Assembly (NCBI GenBank): GCA_007859745.1
Contig: SMLU01000001.1
Span: 1,364,001-1,428,000 of the forward strand
Direction: 5' to 3'
DNA from: Phycisphaerae bacterium RAS1
GTDB lineage: Bacteria; Planctomycetota; Phycisphaerae; UBA1845; Fen-1342
DNA length: 64,000 nucleotides
The translations under genes and the position numbers were made by a program. Under the pieces are notes generated by a model. That model was given only the letters and a program-made list of their open reading frames with translations. It did no database searches and was not told where the DNA came from. This document shows, piece after piece, positions 32,208 through 41,012 of the stretch. The stretch's first letter is position 1; the number at the start of each line of letters is the position of its first letter.

Positions 32208-33851
32208 CTAAGACTCCACCGCGCTGGTCGACGCCTGCACGCCGTCCTCCGTTCGCCGTAAGTCGATGTGCCGCTGCCAGGCGGCGTCGAACTGCGGGAA
32301 ATCGGTGCGGTAGTGCACGCCGCGCGATTCGCTGCGGGTGGCGGCGCCGAGCGTGATGCACAGCGCGACGGTGAGCATGTTCTGCGTCTCCCACGCCGCC
32401 GGCTCGTCGAAGACCTTGTCCATCACGTAGCGCGACCAGAATTCGATGATCTCGATCGTCTCGCGCAGGCGGTCGCCGCTGCGCTCAACCGCCACGTTGC
32501 GCGACATCACGCTGCGCAGGCTGTTGAGCACGTCGGTCAGGTCCAGCTCGGTGCGCGACGAGGCCGGCAGCAGGTGGCTGAGCGGCGCGTTCTTCGGCGG
32601 GCCGAGCCGCCGCGCGTGCTCGGCGGCCTCGCGCCCGGCTTTTTCGCCGAAGACCAGCGTCTCAAGCAGCGAATTGCTCGCCAGGCGGTTGGCGCCGTGC
32701 AGGCCGATGCTGGCGGTTTCGCCGCAGGCCAGCAGGCCCGGCAGGCTGGTGCGGCACGACGCGTCCGTGACCACACCGCCGACCAGGTAGTGGGCGCTGG
32801 GCCGCACGGGGATCAGGTCGCGCTGCGGCTCGATGTCGAAATCGCGGCAGAGCTTGTAGAGCGACGGGAACCGCTGGGCGAACCGGCTGGACGCGAAGTG
32901 CCGCGCATCGAGGAACACGCACGGAGCGCCGTCGCGTTTCATCTCGGCGGTGATCGCCCGGCTCACCAGGTCGCGCGGCGCGAGTTCGGCCCGCGGATCG
33001 TAGTCCGGCATGAAGCGCTTGCCGGCGCGGTTCAGGAGCCGACCGCCCTCGCCGCGGACGGCCTCGCTGATGAGCGCGCGGGCCGCGCCGGCGACGTACA
33101 GCGTCGTCGGGTGAAACTGGACCATCTCCATGTCGCGCAGCACGGCCCCGGCCCGCAGCGCCAGCGCGACGCCGTCGCCGGTCGCGACCGGTGGATTGGT
33201 CGTTTCGCGATAGACGCGGCCCGCGCCGCCGGAGGCCAACAGGGTGGTCGTGGCCCAGAACATCTGGTGGCCGTACTTGGGATGATGCGCAACGACGCCG
33301 ACGGCCTGTCCCTCGTGGGTCAGGATATCGATCACGAAGCAGCGATCAAAGACGCGGATGCGCGGGTTCTTCTTCACCTGCTCCAGGAGCGCCCGGACGA
33401 TTTCGGCCCCGGTCGCATCGCCGCTGGCGTGCACGATGCGGGCTGCCTGGTGTCCGCCCTCGCGGCCCAGCGCCAGCGCGTCGCCGCTGGTGTCAAACGC
33501 CGCTCCCATTGCCCGCAACCGCTCGATGCAGCGCGGCGCGGCCTCGACGACCTCGCGGATGATCGATTCATGCCCCAGGCCGCAGGCGCAGGCGATCGTG
33601 TCCTCGGCGTGCCGCGCCGGGCTGTCGCCCTCCGCCTCGGCGGCGGCGATGCCGCCCTGGGCCCAGGCGCTGCTCGAGAGATCGACGCGGTCCTTGGTGA
33701 CGATCAGCACGTGGGCCGACTCGGCCGCCGTCAGCGCCGCCTGCAATCCGGCCGCACCGCTGCCGATCACAAGCACGTCGCTGAACAGGTGCGGCAGGCG
33801 GTGGTGCTCGAAGTTGGTCAGATATCGGCGGCGGGCGACGGCCCTGCTCAT
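32208..33851 (-). CDS. nadB: L-aspartate oxidase
   Basis: An FAD enzyme that oxidises L-aspartate to iminoaspartate, the first step of de novo NAD synthesis. It is 547 residues, slightly above the usual length. The FAD-binding motif is I-G-S-G-A-A-G-L near 29-36; the succinate dehydrogenase/NadB signatures S-S-W-A-Q-G-G-I-A-A, H-P-T-T-L-Y and G-L-H-G-A-N-R-L-A-S-N-S-L are present. GAGG precedes the ATG by seven bases. nadA and nadC are not in the window. Confidence 0.95.
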   Translation of the reverse strand: MSRAVARRRYLTNFEHHRLPHLFSDVLVIGSGAAGLQAALTAAESAHVLIVTKDRVDLSSSAWAQGGIAAAEAEGDSPARHAEDTIACACGLGHESIIREVVEAAPRCIERLRAMGAAFDTSGDALALGREGGHQAARIVHASGDATGAEIVRALLEQVKKNPRIRVFDRCFVIDILTHEGQAVGVVAHHPKYGHQMFWATTTLLASGGAGRVYRETTNPPVATGDGVALALRAGAVLRDMEMVQFHPTTLYVAGAARALISEAVRGEGGRLLNRAGKRFMPDYDPRAELAPRDLVSRAITAEMKRDGAPCVFLDARHFASSRFAQRFPSLYKLCRDFDIEPQRDLIPVRPSAHYLVGGVVTDASCRTSLPGLLACGETASIGLHGANRLASNSLLETLVFGEKAGREAAEHARRLGPPKNAPLSHLLPASSRTELDLTDVLNSLRSVMSRNVAVERSGDRLRETIEIIEFWSRYVMDKVFDEPAAWETQNMLTVALCITLGAATRSESRGVHYRTDFPQFDAAWQRHIDLRRTEDGVQASTSAVES

Positions 33852-33985
33852 TCACAGCCTCGTCTGGCGGGAGGCAGAACTCCGGATTGCACATACCGGC
33901 GCGCGCGGCCTCCGATGCAGCATCATGTCGAATCGTGTCCGGACCGCGTTCGACATTCAAGCACCGTCGGCGATAATCCGTCGCG

Positions 33986-35218
33986 ATGGCGTCGCGTTCC
34001 CCGCTGAATCTGACCCGGCTGAGCTGGGGACTGGCGCTGCCGGTGCTGTTTCTGATCGGCGTCGGGCTGGCCACCATCCACGCCACCGACCGTGACCTGA
34101 TCCGCGAGCAGCGCGCCGACGCCGAGCTGCGAAGCGAGGGCCCGTTGGCGGCTATCCAGGCGGCGATCGGCGTCAATACGGCCCGCCAGGTCCTGTTTCT
34201 CATCACCGGCGTCGGGCTGATGCTGGTGGCGCTCGTGCCGAGCTATCAGCGCTTCGGTCAGCTTTCCTTCATTATCTACGCCGTCGCGATCGTGCTGCTG
34301 GCGCTGCTGGTGATCGACCGCTTCGTCGATCTGCCGCTGATCCCGGTGAAGCGAAACACGCGGCGCTGGATTCAGGTTGGCCTGGGCGACTTCGCGATTC
34401 AGCCGTCGGAGTTTATGAAGCCGGCCCTGATTCTGGCGCTGGCCCGCTATCTGCGCTATCGCAGCAGCTATCGGAAATGGTGGGGGCTGATTCCGCCGTT
34501 TCTGCTGACGCTCGTCCCGATGCTGCTGATCCAGTTTCAGCCCGACCTGGGCACGCTGCTGATGCTGCTGCCGGTGCTGTTCAGCATGCTCTTCGTCGCC
34601 GGGGCGCGGCTGAAGCACCTGCTGACCGTCGTGGTCCTGGGCGGGGCGACGCTGCCGGCGTTTTATTCCTACGGCATGGCGGAGTATCAGCGGCAGCGAA
34701 TCGACATGGTGCTCAGACAGAGCACGACCGACGAGGCGTGGCACCGCGGGCCGGGGTATCAGTTGCGGCAGTCGAAGATCGCGCTGGGGACGGGCGGGCT
34801 GTGGGGCGTGGGCTATGCGCAGGGGGCGTTCATTGAGCGCGGCCTGCTGCCCGAGGAGCACAACGATTTCATCTTTGCAATGGTGGGGCACCAGTTCGGT
34901 TGGGTCGGCTGCGGGCTGGTCGTGCTGGCGTACGGGCTGATGGTGCTCTTTGGAATCGAGGTGGCGACCGCGACGAACGATCCGTTCGGGAGATTGCTGG
35001 CGATCGGCGTGGTGGTGATGATTGTCATGCAGGCGATCCTGAACATGTGCATGACTGTCGGCCTCGCGCCCATTACCGGAATGACGCTGCCCTTTGTCAG
35101 CTACGGCGGCAGCAGCCTGTGGGCGAACTTCCTGGCGCTGGGCGTGCTGCTGAATGTGGCCCAGCGGCGGCCGATGCTGATTTCGCGAAGGCCGTTCGAG
35201 CATGAAGATGACGAGTAG
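33986..35218 (+). CDS. rodA: SEDS peptidoglycan glycosyltransferase RodA/FtsW
   Basis: A membrane glycosyltransferase that polymerises lipid II. It is 410 residues with about ten helices. Conserved stretches are R-W-I-Q-V-G, F-A-I-Q-P-S-E-F-M-K, P-E-E-H-N-D-F-I-F-A near residue 290 and P-F-V-S-Y-G-G-S-S-L near 370. The sequence fits RodA more than FtsW (loop between helices 7 and 8 with E-E-H-N-D-F). No mreBCD or PBP gene is adjacent. Its presence agrees with planctomycetes that keep peptidoglycan. Confidence 0.9.
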   Translation: MASRSPLNLTRLSWGLALPVLFLIGVGLATIHATDRDLIREQRADAELRSEGPLAAIQAAIGVNTARQVLFLITGVGLMLVALVPSYQRFGQLSFIIYAVAIVLLALLVIDRFVDLPLIPVKRNTRRWIQVGLGDFAIQPSEFMKPALILALARYLRYRSSYRKWWGLIPPFLLTLVPMLLIQFQPDLGTLLMLLPVLFSMLFVAGARLKHLLTVVVLGGATLPAFYSYGMAEYQRQRIDMVLRQSTTDEAWHRGPGYQLRQSKIALGTGGLWGVGYAQGAFIERGLLPEEHNDFIFAMVGHQFGWVGCGLVVLAYGLMVLFGIEVATATNDPFGRLLAIGVVVMIVMQAILNMCMTVGLAPITGMTLPFVSYGGSSLWANFLALGVLLNVAQRRPMLISRRPFEHEDDE

Positions 35219-36746
35219 CGCGTCGCACTATGGATTTCGGGAAGCGTCGGCGTGCCGCCGGGGCGCCGGGCGCCACGGGCAGCTCGCTGCCTGTGTTGCA
35301 CTGGCGGGCAAGCCGCCAGTGGCACCCGGCGCGTCGCGCTCTGAGGGGGGCAGCGGCGTCACGGCACGCGGCTTGCGGTCCGCCATTGTCGTTGTGTTGG
35401 GGCTCGCGTGCGGCACGGTTCTCGCCGGCGAGCGCGAGATCGCTGGCAATATCAAGTCGTTCTTCGACACTGCCGACCCGCTTCGGCGCGAGCAGCTTGC
35501 AAGGCAGATCGAATCGGACACCGCGTACAAACGCGAGAAAATCGGCCAGTGGCTGCATCGGGCCGAGCTGTTCCCCAAGCGCCAGCCCGGTCGCGACACG
35601 CTGAAGGTCGAACTGGCCGGCGGTGCCACGCGCGAAGTCGTTCTGCGGCTGCCCGCGAAATACTCCGAGAAAAAACCCTGGCCGCTGATCTACGCGCTGC
35701 ACGGCACGGGCGCCGACGGCGACTCGATCATTCACTACCTCGAAGCCGTGCTCGGCCCGCACGTCGATGATTTCGTCATCGCCGCGCCCACTGCATACGA
35801 CCAGGTTGTGATCGCCACCGACGGCCCGCCCTCCGACGAGCATCCGCGCGCCTGGCTCGCAATCCGCAAGGCCGTTCACACCGACGCCGACCGCATGTAC
35901 ATCACCGGCTATTCGCGCGGCGGGCACGCGAGCTGGACGCTGGCCGTGCTGCACGCCGACCAGATCGCCGCCGCCATGCCGATCGCCGGCACGTTTCACC
36001 TGATCGGCGTCGATCAGCTCTGGGACGCGTTTCTGCCGAACATCGGCAATGCGCACATCCTGCACGTGTGGGGCGCGCGCGACGAACTCGACGACGGCGG
36101 CGACGCCAGCCCGCACGGCGGCATCGCCGGAGTCAGCCGCAAGCTGCGCGAGCACTGCGAGAAGCTGAAACTGCCGCTGACGGCGTACGAAGACCCGCAG
36201 CGCGGGCATGGCAACGTGCTTCCGCCGGCGGAGATTCTGACGGCGTTCTTCGAGAATCGCCGCGAGGCGTATCCGAAGCACGTCGTGCAGGCCTGCCGCT
36301 GGGCATATCAGTCGAATGCGTACTGGCTGGAGGGCCACGCCTGGAAGGGCGAGCACTGGGAGAACAAGCAGTTCAACGTGACAATCAGGGAGGGCGAAAC
36401 GGGCGAGGAGGCCTATCACCGCGAAATCCGGTCGCGGCTGGGCGAGCTGAGCGGCGGTATCGACGGCCAGACGATCTCCGTCCACCGCAAGAAAATCACC
36501 GAGCTGACGATCTGGATCGGCGACGGGATGATCGACTGGTCCGCACCGGCGAAGCTCGTGATTTCCGGCAAGCGCGAGTTCGCAGGCACGATCGAGCCGG
36601 ATCTGCTGGTCTGCCTCACGCAGGCGGCGCGCACGTTCGACTTCGAGCGGCTGCGCTGGGCGGGATTTCGTTATCGGTCGGGGAAAAAGCTGGAGCGCGT
36701 CACGGGCGCGACGGAGTTTCCTCCGGTCAGGGACGAGGCGCGCTGA
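35202..36746 (+). CDS. alpha/beta-hydrolase fold protein with repeat-derived N-terminal extension
   Basis: A predicted secreted esterase-like enzyme. The nucleophile elbow is G-Y-S-R-G-G (Ser238 when counted from ATG 35202), the oxyanion strand is A-L-H-G-T-G near 165-170, and a late R-G-H-G may hold the catalytic His. Counted from 35202, the first 56 residues read through a dispersed palindrome (35299-35321). A clear signal peptide (R-S-A-I-V-V-V-L-G-L-A-C-G) follows, so the natural start may be the TTG at 35373. ATG 35202 overlaps the end of rodA by 17 bp. The substrate is unknown. Confidence 0.75.
   Translation: MKMTSSASHYGFREASACRRGAGRHGQLAACVALAGKPPVAPGASRSEGGSGVTARGLRSAIVVVLGLACGTVLAGEREIAGNIKSFFDTADPLRREQLARQIESDTAYKREKIGQWLHRAELFPKRQPGRDTLKVELAGGATREVVLRLPAKYSEKKPWPLIYALHGTGADGDSIIHYLEAVLGPHVDDFVIAAPTAYDQVVIATDGPPSDEHPRAWLAIRKAVHTDADRMYITGYSRGGHASWTLAVLHADQIAAAMPIAGTFHLIGVDQLWDAFLPNIGNAHILHVWGARDELDDGGDASPHGGIAGVSRKLREHCEKLKLPLTAYEDPQRGHGNVLPPAEILTAFFENRREAYPKHVVQACRWAYQSNAYWLEGHAWKGEHWENKQFNVTIREGETGEEAYHREIRSRLGELSGGIDGQTISVHRKKITELTIWIGDGMIDWSAPAKLVISGKREFAGTIEPDLLVCLTQAARTFDFERLRWAGFRYRSGKKLERVTGATEFPPVRDEAR
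35299..35321. repeat. palindrome inside the hydrolase leader (family G)
   Basis: CACTGGCGG-GCAAG-CCGCCAGTG is a perfect nine-bp stem with a five-base loop, followed by GCACCC. It lies between rodA and the probable signal peptide of the next gene. Confidence 0.75.
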
Positions 36747-37034
36747 TCCTCTGGGGGACCGGCCTCTGGCCGGTCTTCGCGCGCCCCGGTCCTCGTGGTC
36801 CCGTAGCCGTAGCCTGTAGCCTGTAGGGTCCGCTGTGCGGACCTTCCGAGAGTGGGATCCTGGTCAAGTTAGACGGTGGGTGCCATGGGGTCCATGCACT
36901 GGCGTTGCACCAGCACGAGCGCGCGAGCCGTCGATTGACCTTTGCCCGCCGAGTTTGCTAGACTGAGTCTTCGTCCGGGCTCACGGACAAATCTGGTGTC
37001 TCAACGTCGCACCCCCCACAGATCGGAGACCCCC
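36747..37034. other. 288-bp intergenic region
   Basis: Contains a family E palindrome GTAGGGTCCGCTGTGCGGACC (36823-36843, same core as 4154-4199) preceded by short CCGTAGCC/CTGTAGCC steps. GTCAAGTT at 36863 recalls the outer ends of the family K hairpin. The ribosome binding site GGAG at 37025 serves the next gene. Confidence 0.55.
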
Positions 37035-39296
37035 ATGCATAGCTTCCGCGCGCGCTGCCCGCGCCTTGTCGGCGCGACTCTTACAGGCGTTCTGACTCTC
37101 GCCACCTTGCTGGCTGCCCGCGCCGGCCTGGCGCAGACCGTTCCCACCGACCCACGCGAAACCACCGCCGCATCCGCCGAAGAGGCGGCCCTGCTGGCCG
37201 GCGCCGCCAGCGACGATCCGCGCATCATCGGCGCCGACGCCGTCACGGGCGGCGGCGTCCTCCTGGGTAGTTGCGTCAACTGCCAGCCGTGCGACCGGAT
37301 CGAGGACGAACCGCTGTGCGCCAATGGCTACGTGGACAACTTCAACGGCGGCTGCAACTCAACGCCGAACGTGTTTGGCAACATCCTGTGCGGTCAGACG
37401 GTGTGCGGGCAGTACGGCACGTATGTCAGCGGAGGCGGGTCGAATTTCCGCGACACGGACTGGTACCGCTTTTCAATTCCCGAGCGATCGGCCGTGACGT
37501 TCAGCGCCGTCGGCGAGGCCACCACACGCATCTTCATCCTCACCAACGCCTGCCCGACCGCCACGATCGCAACCGCGACGGCGCCGCCGTGCGGCACGGC
37601 CACGATCAACGTCACGCTCGAGCCGGGGACGTACATCGCCTTTGTGGGCACGGACGTCTTCACCGGCGTGCCGTGCGGCAGCCTTTACCGCGCCACGCTG
37701 ATCTGCGACTCCATCTGCCGCGTGGAAAACGAGCCGGTGTGCGCCAACGGTTACGTCGACAACTTCAACGGCGGCTGCAACTCGACGCCGAACGTCTTCG
37801 GCGGCGTGCAGTGCGGCGACACGATCTGCGGCGAGTATGGCACGTTTCTCAGCGCCGGCGGGGCCAATTTCCGCGATACAGACTGGTATCGCTTCGGCCT
37901 CTCGCGTCGTACGACGGTCACGTGGACCGTCGTCGGAAACGCCACGACCCGCGCGTTCATACTCCAGGGCACCTGCCCGGCCGTTTCGCTCGGCACGGCG
38001 GTCGCTGCGGCCGGCATGCCCGCGACCGTGACACTGACGCTCGAGCCGGGCCTGTACAACGCCTTCGCCGGAACGGACGTGTTTACCGGCGTTCCGTGCG
38101 GAACCACGTACCAGGCGACGCTGACCTGCGAGGAGATTTGCCGCGTCGAGGGCGAGCCGGATTGCGCTAACGGGTACGTCGACAATTTCAACGGCGGATG
38201 CAACTCGACGCCGCCCGTGTTCGGCACGGTGCAGTGCGGCGACCGGGTGTGCGGAAAGTACGGGACGTTCGTGAGCGCCGGCGGCTCGAACTTCCGAGAC
38301 ACCGATTGGTACACGTTTTCCCTGACGCAGCGCACGGCGATCACCTGGCGCGCCATGGGCGGCGCCACGACGCGCGTCTTCGTCCTGAACTCCAACTGCC
38401 CGGCCGCCAGCCTGGGCACGGCGGTCGCCCCGGCCGGTGAGACGGCGAGCGTCTCGCTCACGCTCGAACCCGGTACTTATCGTGGGTTCGTCGGAACCGA
38501 CGTGTTTACCGGCGTTCCCTGTGGAACCACGTATGAAGCCGAGCTGGTCTGTGATGAAATCTGCCGCGTCGAGAATGAGCCTGAGTGCGCCAACGGCTAC
38601 GTGGACAACTTCAACGGCGGGTGCAACTCGACGCCGCCGGTCTTTGGGGCCGTCGAGTGCGGACAGACCGTGTGCGGCGAGTACGGCACGTTCCTGAGCG
38701 CGGGCGGGTCCAATTTTCGCGATACGGATTGGTACACGTTCGTGCTGGGCGGCGCCGGCGCGGTCACCTGGAGCGCGACGGGAACCGCCACGACGCGCGT
38801 GTTCATCCTGAATACAAACTGCCCGGCGACAAGCCTGGGCACCGCGGCGGCCCCGGCGGGAATGCCGGCGACTGTGACCTTGAACCTGACGCCAGGCACG
38901 TATCGAGCCTTTGTCGGGACGGACGTGTTCACCGGCGTGGCCTGCGGCTCGACCTATACCGCGACGCTGACCTGCCCGCCGGATTGCGGCGCGCCGATCT
39001 GCGGCGACTCGAACTGCGACGGCGCGTTCAACGTGCTGGACATTAACTTCTTCGTTCAGGCCATTCTGGGCGAAGCCAACTGGGACGCGCTGCCCGGGAC
39101 GTACTGTGACTACTGCCGGGCCAATGACATCGACGGCGACGGTGAAATCACCGTGCTGGACATCAACTTCTTCGTCAACGGCCTGCTCGCCGGATACTGC
39201 CCGCCGTCGGAAGGTTGCCGTGACCAGACCGCGGCACAGCCGGTCATCGGCGGCGAGCCGGACGACGGCGCAAGCTGGAGCGCGTCAGAAGAGTGA
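37035..39296 (+). CDS. secreted four-repeat protein with dockerin-like C-terminus
   Basis: An exported protein of 753 residues. The signal peptide covers residues 1-33 (A-G-L-A-Q end). Four consecutive units of exactly 141 residues (423 bp) follow; their starts are marked by C-A-N-G-Y-V-D-N-F-N-G-G-C-N at codons near 37318, 37741, 38164 and 38587. Each unit also has F-R-D-T-D-W-Y and V-G-T-D-V-F-T-G-V. The Cys pattern suggests disulfide-linked domains. The end holds two calcium loops (N-C-D-G-A-F-N-V-L-D-I-N, D-I-D-G-D-G-E-I-T-V-L-D-I-N) of the dockerin-like type. The ATG is supported by CGGAGACCCCC. The function is unknown; adhesion or surface coating is possible. Confidence 0.88.
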   Translation: MHSFRARCPRLVGATLTGVLTLATLLAARAGLAQTVPTDPRETTAASAEEAALLAGAASDDPRIIGADAVTGGGVLLGSCVNCQPCDRIEDEPLCANGYVDNFNGGCNSTPNVFGNILCGQTVCGQYGTYVSGGGSNFRDTDWYRFSIPERSAVTFSAVGEATTRIFILTNACPTATIATATAPPCGTATINVTLEPGTYIAFVGTDVFTGVPCGSLYRATLICDSICRVENEPVCANGYVDNFNGGCNSTPNVFGGVQCGDTICGEYGTFLSAGGANFRDTDWYRFGLSRRTTVTWTVVGNATTRAFILQGTCPAVSLGTAVAAAGMPATVTLTLEPGLYNAFAGTDVFTGVPCGTTYQATLTCEEICRVEGEPDCANGYVDNFNGGCNSTPPVFGTVQCGDRVCGKYGTFVSAGGSNFRDTDWYTFSLTQRTAITWRAMGGATTRVFVLNSNCPAASLGTAVAPAGETASVSLTLEPGTYRGFVGTDVFTGVPCGTTYEAELVCDEICRVENEPECANGYVDNFNGGCNSTPPVFGAVECGQTVCGEYGTFLSAGGSNFRDTDWYTFVLGGAGAVTWSATGTATTRVFILNTNCPATSLGTAAAPAGMPATVTLNLTPGTYRAFVGTDVFTGVACGSTYTATLTCPPDCGAPICGDSNCDGAFNVLDINFFVQAILGEANWDALPGTYCDYCRANDIDGDGEITVLDINFFVNGLLAGYCPPSEGCRDQTAAQPVIGGEPDDGASWSASEE

Positions 39297-39319
39297 GCTC
39301 GCTGCACATGCGGCTGATT

Positions 39320-39436
39320 CGGAGCCGCGACGTTTTGCCGAGCCGCGACGTTTTTCCGAGCCGCGACGTTTTTCCGAGCCGCGACCGTGAGGGAGCGGAG
39401 GCTTGAAACCCGCTTGCTTACGCGCGCGGCTCGGAT
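39320..39436. repeat. family B element with tandem 19-bp units
   Basis: Three copies of a CCGAGCCGCGACGTTTTT-like unit (from 39320, 39339 and 39358) lead into a full left arm (39376-39400), then an inverted arm ending GCGCGGCTCGGA near 39433. It fills the gap between the convergent four-repeat protein gene and mgtC. Confidence 0.8.
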
Positions 39437-39460
39437 CGAACGTCAATTACCGGATTGCCC

Positions 39461-40102
39461 CTAGTTTCTGCGCATGATGTGCACGGCGCTGCTGTTCATC
39501 AGCAGCGCCTGCATGCCGTCGATCCTCAGCACCGGGCCGACGACCGAAAGGTGCCCGACGTACATGCCGTTGCCGTTCTTGGTGACCGTCCACGACCGGC
39601 AGAACACGCCGCTCTTGCGGACAATCTCCTCCACCTCGCGGGCGGCGTCGGTCGAGGCTTCCATTTCGATTTCGTAGGTGGCCGCCGTCCGCCAGCGCCC
39701 GATCATCTGCTCGGCGTAACCCAGGCCGAACAGCACCAGCGTCGTCACAATGGTCGCGGCGGAACCGAGCAGGAACTCACCGGCTCCGAACGCCATTCCG
39801 ACGCTGGCGACAGTCCAGATGGTGGCGGCCGTCGTCAAGCCAAGGACGTTGCTGCGGAACTGGACGATGGCCCCGGCGCCGAGGAACCCGACGCCGGTGA
39901 CGATCTGCGCGGCGATGCGCGTACGATCGTTACCGCTGACCTCCGCCATCCGCACCGACATCAGCGTGAACAGAGCCGCCCCGAGGCAGATCATGATGTT
40001 TGTGCGGAACCCAGCGGGCTTGTTATGCAGCTCCCGCTCGAATCCAATCACCGCACCGGCGGCGACGGCGGCGAGAAGGTGACCTACATCAATCCAGTGC
40101 AT
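39461..40102 (-). CDS. MgtC/SapB family membrane protein
   Basis: A protein of 213 residues with four or five N-terminal helices and a soluble C-terminal domain. Conserved features are G-A-V-I-G-F-E-R-E, K-P-A-G-F-R-T-N, C-L-G-A-A-L-F-T and I-V-T-G-V-G-F-L-G-A-G-A-I. MgtC proteins affect magnesium homeostasis and F1Fo ATPase in pathogens; in environmental bacteria the role is open. The C-terminal domain (about 135-213) is ACT-like in family members. The upstream 110 bp are AT-rich and probably hold the promoter. Confidence 0.9.
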   Translation of the reverse strand: MHWIDVGHLLAAVAAGAVIGFERELHNKPAGFRTNIMICLGAALFTLMSVRMAEVSGNDRTRIAAQIVTGVGFLGAGAIVQFRSNVLGLTTAATIWTVASVGMAFGAGEFLLGSAATIVTTLVLFGLGYAEQMIGRWRTAATYEIEMEASTDAAREVEEIVRKSGVFCRSWTVTKNGNGMYVGHLSVVGPVLRIDGMQALLMNSSAVHIMRRN

Positions 40103-40252
40103 CGGAGTCCAACGAAGTTAACAATTCAGTGACGAGTCCTTTATTGATTCTTAATATATCGTCTGCGATTGCCACTCGCCGGAAAAAAAATCGACAATTT
40201 ATGGGCGATCAGTTGAGGCGTGTTTCTGTGTTTCGGGCACGCCGTCCGTGGC
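40103..40252. promoter_or_regulatory. AT-rich upstream region of the mgtC-like gene
   Basis: Between about 40115 and 40205 the sequence is clearly AT-richer than its surroundings, with GATATATTAAGAATC on the minus strand and a run of eight A/T. This is the most promoter-like stretch in the window, but a defined -35/-10 pair was not identified. Confidence 0.4.
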
Positions 40253-40702
40253 TCAGAACCCCATGTTGATCGCCGTCGGCTCGATCTGCTCCGGCTGGCC
40301 CCAGAACAGCTCGGCCGCGGTTCGCTGGTAGGCGGGTTGATTGGCGTGCCAGCGGCGGATGTCGTAGTCGATGTGCGATTCAACCCAGCGGGCGTTGTGG
40401 ATGAACGTGAACAGGTCGCTCTCGACCCGTCGCGCGGCCCAGCGCGTTCCCGTCGAGAGGCGCGCGTAGTTTTCGTTTTCGCGGTCGACGGTCGTTCGCA
40501 ATGTGCTTCTCATGCCACCGACACGCTCTTCGAGCCGCCGCTGGGCCAGGCGCTCGTGGGGGCTGGCGGCGCAGCCGCACAAGCTCGCGGCGACGAGGAC
40601 CGCCAATGCCGCCGGCCGCCGCCGGGCGCTCGAGAGCGCCGGACGCCGGCCGGGGCACGGAGAGAAGGGGGACACCGCATTCACATGCACGGTGCTAGCC
40701 AT
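40253..40702 (-). CDS. small lipoprotein, function unknown
   Basis: A product of 149 residues if ATG 40702 is used. A basic segment (A-R-R-R-P) leads to a hydrophobic stretch and a lipobox, S-L-C-G-C, so the mature protein probably begins at a lipidated Cys. The mature part is helical and rich in Arg, with F-T-F-I-H-N-A-R-W and an end T-A-I-N-M-G-F. Start choice is uncertain (ATG 40711 or a GTG inside are possible). No family is recognised. Confidence 0.65.
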   Translation of the reverse strand: MASTVHVNAVSPFSPCPGRRPALSSARRRPAALAVLVAASLCGCAASPHERLAQRRLEERVGGMRSTLRTTVDRENENYARLSTGTRWAARRVESDLFTFIHNARWVESHIDYDIRRWHANQPAYQRTAAELFWGQPEQIEPTAINMGF

Positions 40703-41012
40703 GCAAGGCATGATACCCGGCAGGCGGCCGGCGGTTGCGGGTGGCTCTGGAAAAACGTCGCCGTCAGCCATTTGAATGAGCGCATCCGGTTTCAAGTGGC
40801 GATCCATCCAAACCGACCGTGCCAAGGGGCGGGGTGACGTCTGCGGCCGGTGGGGCGCCGATGGCGCTTAGCGATCGTCACCCCGCCGCTTGGCGCGGCG
40901 GGTTCGGAAAGACGCCGCCCGCCGCAGCCTCTATCGGGATGCGCCCCATTAGAATCGCCCGCCTGATCCATACTGTCGCGATTGAAATCGGTCGCGTATT
41001 CTCCGCGGCGAC
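40703..41012. other. divergent intergenic region with family A pair
   Basis: The family A element at 40811-40909 fills a third of this gap between the lipoprotein gene and the ABC permease gene. Promoters for both should lie here but were not resolved. Confidence 0.5.
40811..40909. repeat. family A paired palindrome
   Basis: The left arm (40811-40842) is diverged. The right arm (40876-40909) matches the consensus CACCCCGCCGCTTGGCGCGG plus CGGGTTCGGA. The 33-bp spacer carries GCCGGTGGGGCGCCGATGGC, resembling the spacer at 22831-22863. Confidence 0.82.
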
